Source: Novosphingobium endophyticum | GTDB taxonomy: Bacteria; Pseudomonadota; Alphaproteobacteria; Sphingomonadales; Sphingomonadaceae | Length of the DNA stretch: 64,000 nucleotides | Reading direction: 5' to 3' | Assembly: GCF_014640675.1 (NCBI RefSeq) | Contig: NZ_BMHK01000004.1 | Coordinates: forward strand, 62,001 to 126,000 | Shown: positions 59,829 to 64,000 of the stretch, in pieces | Layout: each line of letters opens with the position of its first letter | Numbering within the stretch: position 1 is the first letter of the stretch | Position numbers and translations under genes: made by a program | Notes under the pieces: model-generated | Database searches by the model: none | The model's input: only the letters and a program-made list of their open reading frames with translations | Told to the model about the DNA's origin: nothing

Positions 59829-59987
59829 GTCACCCTGAACTCGTTTCAGGGTCCATCAGGGGATCTGTCCTGCCGTTAGTATCGGGCCGCGACGCCAGCG
59901 ATCAGACTGCTGGATCGCGAGTGCGGCGTGTCAATCGAAGGCCCGGTCGTGCGGCACCATGGATGCTGAAACAAGTTCAGCATGACG
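59829..59987. repeat. Inverted REP-like pair (59829-59856 and 59959-59987)
   Basis: The left unit carries CACCCTGAACTCGTTTCAGG. The right unit is its near reverse complement, carrying GATGCTGAAACAAGTTCAGC. Most positions match apart from a few transitions. In translation the left arm reads HPELVSGS and the right arm WMLKQVQHDE, a phrase pair seen as false ORFs in many alphaproteobacterial genomes. This is a third repeat family, distinct from the CCTCCC types. Confidence 0.75.
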
Positions 59988-60088
59988 AGCGCCGAGATGT
60001 CATGATAACCCCCAACCTTCCCGCCATTCCGCCCAGCTCACCCGCTTCCCGGTAGCGGACATGTCCGGGCCGGATTTCGGCCATGCAC

Positions 60089-61324
60089 CTATATCCCGAA
60101 GCGGCGCTTGATCGCGCGGTAGCGGTCGAGGCGCATCGCGGCGCGCTCGCTCTTCGATACCGTGGTGGTGTCCGCCGGTAACTGGCCGAGCACGTCGCCG
60201 CGCTTCACCAGTTTCGTGCGGAAGTTCGCCGGGCTTTGGCTCAGCAGGTTGCGATAGGTGAGGTTGCCGTCCGAAAACCCTTGCGTATCGAGCCAGTTGT
60301 GTACGCCCGGATCGTCGTGGGCGATCACCAGACGGACGACGCCGTCGGCATCAACGCTGGTTCGCGCGGGGGTGTAGCTGACCGGGCGGTAGAGGAAGTC
60401 CATCGATCCCATCATCGCCCCGCCCATGCCGAAGATCCAGAAGCCCTCGTGCATGTCCATCTCGACGATCAGTGCCTCGTCGGGTTCGAGGTGCCAGAGC
60501 ATGTGCGCCGCCATGCGTCCGCGCCGGGCGTCGGAGGCATCGTTCGCGGACTTGTCCGCGGGAAAGGCATTGAGGCAGGCGGGATCGCACACGCCGCCCG
60601 AGGTGAGCCACGCGTGTTCGGGCCATTGCTCCATGAGGTCGGCGACGAAACGGCCCGCCCAGTCCATCGCGTCGATTATGCGTCCCGGCGAGGGCATCGG
60701 GCGGGGTTCGGCCATGCCGATGCGCTCTATGGTGAGAGAGGTCGGCGTCTCGCCCCAGGCGTCGAAGGCCTCGCGGATGAAGAGCTTGCGGCTGCCGGGC
60801 GTGGTGGGCAGCCAGTTGTGCTCGCGCTGTTGGCCGCCGATGAAGAGTTCGAAGTTGCCCCGCGCATCGGTTTCAATCTGCGAGCCGAGGATGTTGCGTT
60901 CCGGAATGTCGCCGAAGGGCTCGTGCAGGCTGGGCCAATCGGTGCCGGTAATGGTGGCGGGGCGCGGGCCTTGCACCGTAATGTTGAGCCAGCGCGCGGT
61001 GCCGCGACGGCCGGTCAGGCGGTAGGCGTGCTCGCCGGAGATCCACGCCTGGCGATAGGTGAAATCGGCAACATCGCCGCCCAGCTTCATCGTCGGCGTG
61101 GTGAACCAGTGGATCTGCGGAAACGCGGCGTCCTTGGTCTCCAGAGCGAGATCGAAGGCCTGTCCCAGGTTCTGCGTCAGGAAGCGGAAGGCATCGGCGC
61201 GCTGGAGCGCATTGGCGGGGTTGGCGTCCTTGAAGGCAAGGGCGCCGGCTTCTTTCAGCCGCTCGCAGAACTGATCCCATGCGGCCTTGAGATCGGTGTC
61301 GGCGGGCGCGTCGCCAAAGGCCAT
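60089..61324 (-). CDS. DUF1214 domain-containing protein
   Basis: 411 residues, mostly soluble. The C-terminal part has GMGGAMMGSMDFLYRPVSYT, VVRLVIAHDDPGVHNWLDTQ and GFSDGNLTYRNLL, the DUF1214 pattern. The N-terminal part ends in AYRLTGRRGTARWLNITVQG. No signal peptide is seen. No activity is known for DUF1214 proteins; in actinobacteria and sphingomonads they often accompany lipid or steroid catabolic genes. It is last in a tight operon with a TIM-barrel protein, a sulfotransferase and an LLM oxidoreductase (gap 2 bases). Confidence 0.82.
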   Translation of the reverse strand: MAFGDAPADTDLKAAWDQFCERLKEAGALAFKDANPANALQRADAFRFLTQNLGQAFDLALETKDAAFPQIHWFTTPTMKLGGDVADFTYRQAWISGEHAYRLTGRRGTARWLNITVQGPRPATITGTDWPSLHEPFGDIPERNILGSQIETDARGNFELFIGGQQREHNWLPTTPGSRKLFIREAFDAWGETPTSLTIERIGMAEPRPMPSPGRIIDAMDWAGRFVADLMEQWPEHAWLTSGGVCDPACLNAFPADKSANDASDARRGRMAAHMLWHLEPDEALIVEMDMHEGFWIFGMGGAMMGSMDFLYRPVSYTPARTSVDADGVVRLVIAHDDPGVHNWLDTQGFSDGNLTYRNLLSQSPANFRTKLVKRGDVLGQLPADTTTVSKSERAAMRLDRYRAIKRRFGI

Positions 61325-61326
61325 CG

Positions 61327-62136
61327 TCAGGCTCCCAGTCTCGTGAGCAGTTCGGAAAGGTTTTCAGCGGCGCGGGTGAAGGCCTTGCGGTGGCCCTCGG
61401 CCTCGATGCGCGGGCCGGTGAGTTCGATGTCGAACACGCCGGCATAACCGAGATCGAGCAACTCGCCGATCCTGCGTTCGAGTGGAATCACCCCGTCTCC
61501 CGGCACAGCGCGGCAGGGTGTCGACCGGTCGCCGAGCACGTAGTCGCTTATCTGGACCAGGCTGGTCAGCGGCATGGCGCGGGCGAACTTGGCTTTCAGC
61601 CCGCCTTCGAACCAACAGGCGCCAAGATCGATGGTCACGCCGATCCCGGCGATCTCGGCGGCGCGGATGGTATCGTCCAGGGTGTGAGCGATGTGGATGT
61701 CCGCGTTGAGCAGGTTGGCGGTCTCCACCATCAGCGTGACGCCGCGCGCGGCGGCCAGATCGCGGCAGGGCGCGATCAGTTCGGCAAGCCTTGCGGCGGC
61801 CTGCTCCCAGTCGAGCGAACCGCGCGCGCCGGTGACGATGTAGAGATTGGGCGCGCCGAGCCGCGCTGCCGCCTCGATAGCCTCATTGAGATGGGCCGCC
61901 GCACCGCCTTCGTCGCGTTCGAGATCGGGATAGCGGGCGAAGGGCTGGGTGATGTTGGTTGCGTTCGTGCCGCCGGGGGCAAGCGCAGCGTCGGTTTCGG
62001 CGAGCGCATCGGGACCCAGCATGTGCGGGTTTGCCAGCGTCATGTGGCGGACGCCGATCTCGCGGCAGAAGGCGACGAATGCGGTCGTGGGCTCGCTGAG
62101 GAAGCCGACCTGGTGCAGGCAGACGCGGGGGTGCAT
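61327..62136 (-). CDS. Sugar phosphate isomerase/epimerase-like TIM-barrel protein
   Basis: 269 residues. It starts MHPRVCLHQVGFLSEPTTAF. Strand-end residues of the xylose-isomerase-like TIM barrel are seen in LYIVTGARGSLDWEQ, GVTLMVETANLLN, GIGVTIDLGACWFEGG and YAGVFDIELTGPRIEAEGHR. The acidic and His positions fit a divalent metal site. The substrate is unknown. Two bases separate it from each neighbouring gene, so translation is coupled. Confidence 0.83.
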   Translation of the reverse strand: MHPRVCLHQVGFLSEPTTAFVAFCREIGVRHMTLANPHMLGPDALAETDAALAPGGTNATNITQPFARYPDLERDEGGAAAHLNEAIEAAARLGAPNLYIVTGARGSLDWEQAAARLAELIAPCRDLAAARGVTLMVETANLLNADIHIAHTLDDTIRAAEIAGIGVTIDLGACWFEGGLKAKFARAMPLTSLVQISDYVLGDRSTPCRAVPGDGVIPLERRIGELLDLGYAGVFDIELTGPRIEAEGHRKAFTRAAENLSELLTRLGA

Positions 62137-62138
62137 GA

Positions 62139-63305
62139 TTACTCCCGCACCTCTATCGGCACGCCGAAGCGTTCGCGGAACGGCGCGAACTCGTCGTTCA
62201 GTTCGTCGATGTCGTATCCCGCGTCGGTCAGCACCCTGGTCGAATAGTGGAACTTGCCGTGCCGGTCGCCCTTGTTGTTGGCGAGATAGTCGCGCATCGC
62301 CGCCTCCTGCCGCTCGCCGAAGGGACGGCCGGCGAATTCATAATAGCCCCGCACCGTCCCGACGGGATCGGCCACGAAATCGCGGTAGAGCACGTGATGG
62401 ATGCGCGGGTCGTCGACCATGGGATTGCTCATGGTATTGCCGATCGACCAGCGCGTCCGTTCGAGATGCATCTTTGCTTCCTTCACGAGGTCGATCTTGC
62501 CGACGATGCCTTCCATGATGTCCGCCATCATCATTGTCGAGCTGGCGGCGACCATCACCGGGTCGCGGTGCAGCCAGACGAGCGTGGCGTCGGGATAGGT
62601 ACCGAAGAATTCCTTGAGCCGCGTGGTGTGGAAGCCCTTGAGCACCCAGTACTTCTTCTCGCGCTTGTACTGGAATGCCTGCAGCATGGCCTTGTGGATG
62701 CGGTACTGCGCGGCAGGATCGGCGGGCAGGCCGAAGGAAAGGTTCTGCATCGGCACGCGCCACCAGGCGGTGGGGGTCATCACCCGGAAGTCGAAGGCCC
62801 AGGTGCGCTCGTCCTCGGGCAGGCCGCCGCCCAGCATGTCGTTGTAGGGGTGGCAGTGCAGCCACTTCCACATCTTGGCGTTGATCTCGCGCCACTCGTC
62901 ATCGGCCTGCGCCTTGCGGGGGTCCTCGCCGGCGACCGTGCCCGGCGGAGGAGAGGGGTGCATGACTTCCCGGAAGCGCAGCGCCCGCGCATCGGGATCG
63001 ACCGACATCAGCGCATGCATCAGCGTGGTTCCCGAACGCGGTTCGCCGCTGGCGAACAGGGGGCGTCCGATCACCTCCCCGGCCAGCGGATAGTCCTTGC
63101 GATCCTGAAAGAACCTGAGGCGGTCGGTCAGCAGCCAGTGGATGTTCCGTGCCGCCGCGTCGCGCCCGGCCTCGTCCATCGGAATGCCGTTGATGTGCTG
63201 CACGGCAAGCGCGAAACGCTCCGGAAAGGTGTCGTCGGCCCAGTCCGAGAGGCCGGTTTCCTCCATGGCGTGCCGCAGCAACTGCCGCGGGTCGAGGTCC
63301 ATCAT
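62139..63305 (-). CDS. Sulfotransferase family protein
   Basis: 388 residues. The PAPS 5' loop is FASGEPRSGTTLMHALMSVD (about residues 80-99), and the 3'-phosphate motif is ATLVWLHRDPVMVAASSTMM (about 240-259). The long N-terminal helix-rich region is that of the bacterial Sulfotransfer_3 type, common in mycobacteria and sphingomonads. The acceptor is unknown. It begins 1 base after the LLM gene stop and is followed by the TIM-barrel gene. Confidence 0.85.
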   Translation of the reverse strand: MMDLDPRQLLRHAMEETGLSDWADDTFPERFALAVQHINGIPMDEAGRDAAARNIHWLLTDRLRFFQDRKDYPLAGEVIGRPLFASGEPRSGTTLMHALMSVDPDARALRFREVMHPSPPPGTVAGEDPRKAQADDEWREINAKMWKWLHCHPYNDMLGGGLPEDERTWAFDFRVMTPTAWWRVPMQNLSFGLPADPAAQYRIHKAMLQAFQYKREKKYWVLKGFHTTRLKEFFGTYPDATLVWLHRDPVMVAASSTMMMADIMEGIVGKIDLVKEAKMHLERTRWSIGNTMSNPMVDDPRIHHVLYRDFVADPVGTVRGYYEFAGRPFGERQEAAMRDYLANNKGDRHGKFHYSTRVLTDAGYDIDELNDEFAPFRERFGVPIEVRE

Positions 63306-63306
63306 T

Positions 63307-64000
63307 TCAGCCCTCCACCAGCTTCTGGATCTCGTCCTCGGTCTCGCGGACCTTTGCTGCGGACCTGGCGGAGAACTTCATGCCGCCCATGCCGCCATAT
63401 TCCATCAGCTTGTAGACGCGCATCCCGGCGTCGGCGAAGCCCTTGATCTCGAGCGCCACTTCCCTGGGCGTACCGACCGGGAAGATGTCGCGGATGGCCT
63501 GCGGGTTCATCTCGTCGCAGAACTTCAGCATGGCCTCGCGGCTGAGCTTGACCGGATCGAAGTCCATGATGCCGCGCCAGTCCGGTCCCATCGGGTGCTC
63601 GTAGCCGAACTGCGCGAGGTCTTTCGCAGTCAGCATCAGGATGATCGACTTGACCATCGGCGCCCGCAGCATCTCGTCGATCTCGTCCGGCTCGCCAATC
63701 AGGCAGATCTGGGTGATCGCCGGCGTGAAAGCGCTCATGTCGCGCCCGGCGGCATCGCCCGCATCGAGGATCGTCTTCAGCTTCGCGGCATAGTCTTCGG
63801 GCGTGTACGAACCGGCCGGCCACCAGCCGTCGGCCTCGCGGCCGGTGATGCCGAGCATGCGCGGGCCGGCCGCGCCGAGCCAGATCGGCGGCGCCTTGCC
63901 GTCGTAAAACTCCGTGTCCATGCGCGCGTGCTCGAGGCGGAAGAACTCGCCTTCGAAATCGACCGTGCCCTGCGAATGCCACAGCAGCTTGATGACCTTG
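63307..64000 (-). CDS. LLM-class (luciferase-like) flavin-dependent oxidoreductase, C-terminal part (runs off window)
   Basis: About 231 codons are visible; the start lies beyond base 64000. KVIKLLWHSQGTVDFEGEFF and KAPPIWLGAAGPRMLGITGR are typical of the luciferase-like monooxygenase fold, where the latter stretch contacts the cofactor phosphate. Members use FMN or F420; the visible part does not decide between them. It is the first visible gene of a four-gene operon whose next start follows one base after its stop. Confidence 0.85.
   Translation of the reverse strand, partial: KVIKLLWHSQGTVDFEGEFFRLEHARMDTEFYDGKAPPIWLGAAGPRMLGITGREADGWWPAGSYTPEDYAAKLKTILDAGDAAGRDMSAFTPAITQICLIGEPDEIDEMLRAPMVKSIILMLTAKDLAQFGYEHPMGPDWRGIMDFDPVKLSREAMLKFCDEMNPQAIRDIFPVGTPREVALEIKGFADAGMRVYKLMEYGGMGGMKFSARSAAKVRETEDEIQKLVEG

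Larger units (their letters stand above)
59361..60088. other. Gene-poor, AT-richer stretch between tonB-like gene and the DUF1214 operon
   Basis: About 730 bases with only a doubtful 46-codon ORF and a palindromic repeat pair. Base composition is visibly lower in GC than the flanks. A TTTTGATCCGAAA-like phrase occurs twice (near 59459 and 59759). It looks like degenerate intergenic DNA, perhaps the remains of a lost gene. I see no tRNA, integrase or insertion sequence in it. Confidence 0.6.

Noticed and set aside
59361..60088. Genomic island boundary or prophage attachment site
   Set aside because: No tRNA gene, integrase or flanking direct repeat was seen; the AT-richer stretch alone is not enough.

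Overview
The window reads as a chromosomal segment of a high-GC alphaproteobacterium of the order Sphingomonadales, most likely Novosphingobium or a close relative. The support is indirect: a ctaC-ctaD-ctaB-ctaG-ctaE oxidase operon of alphaproteobacterial type, a ferC-ferBA hydroxycinnamate module like that of Sphingobium sp. SYK-6, a GGAAC-N17-CGTT (EcfG-type) stress promoter, and the intergenic palindromic repeats typical of sphingomonads. No 16S rRNA, tRNA, phage, insertion sequence or CRISPR array is visible. Gene density is high and nearly every gene is intact.

Layout. 1-268: start of pyrE on the minus strand. 476-6926: aa3-type cytochrome c oxidase structural and assembly genes (ctaC, ctaD, ctaB, a 42-residue CoxF-like peptide, ctaG, ctaE, a DUF983 protein, SURF1). 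The same strand continues without a clear break into thrC, a 35-codon linking ORF, an rRNA-methyltransferase-like gene, folB-like, a small conserved-looking protein, and moaA-moaD-moaE (to 11791). 11.9-15.2 kb: small membrane protein, lipoprotein, rplU-rpmA and two tandem GNAT acetyltransferases. 15.3-18.4 kb: ygfZ-like gene and a LysR regulator divergent from pirin and nitroreductase genes. 18.9-22.7 kb: HPP membrane protein, dihydroorotase and two envelope proteins. 22.8-28.5 kb: 3-hydroxybutyrate dehydrogenase and glnD on minus, lgt and an NDUFAF7-like methyltransferase on plus.

28.8-32.9 kb holds a small metalloprotease and then ferC (MarR) divergent from ferB-ferA. These convert hydroxycinnamates to CoA thioesters and then to the benzaldehyde plus acetyl-CoA. 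Two near-identical palindromes cover the divergent promoters. 33-36.6 kb: sulfotransferase-like protein, a TPR/GT41 glycosyltransferase, and a DksA-like zinc-finger protein. 36.6-40.3 kb: a four-gene minus-strand operon (erythromycin-esterase-like, alpha/beta hydrolase, phosphoribosyltransferase, Zn-alcohol dehydrogenase) behind the EcfG-type promoter. 40.4-44.6 kb: DUF2946 protein, TonB-dependent receptor and PepSY protein, probably a metal-uptake unit.

44.6-54 kb is a fatty-acid beta-oxidation island. Enoyl-CoA hydratase lies on plus; fadD-merR-tesB are on minus; thiolase, a FadN-type fusion and an acyl-CoA dehydrogenase are on plus. A MerR-type long-spacer promoter candidate lies between the divergent arms. 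54.1-59.4 kb: pmbA, a small membrane protein, lptB, rpoN and a TonB protein. 59.4-60.1 kb is gene-poor, repeat-bearing DNA. 60.1-64 kb is a tight minus-strand operon of DUF1214, TIM-barrel, sulfotransferase and LLM-oxidoreductase genes that runs off the window. Its substrate cannot be told from sequence.

The most noteworthy items are the ferC/ferBA operator architecture, the EcfG promoter on the hydrolase operon, the 21-bp-phased direct repeats before the TonB receptor, two tiny ORFs joined to their neighbours by TGATG overlaps, a dihydroorotase with Gln in place of a metal-ligand His, and three families of intergenic palindromic repeats.
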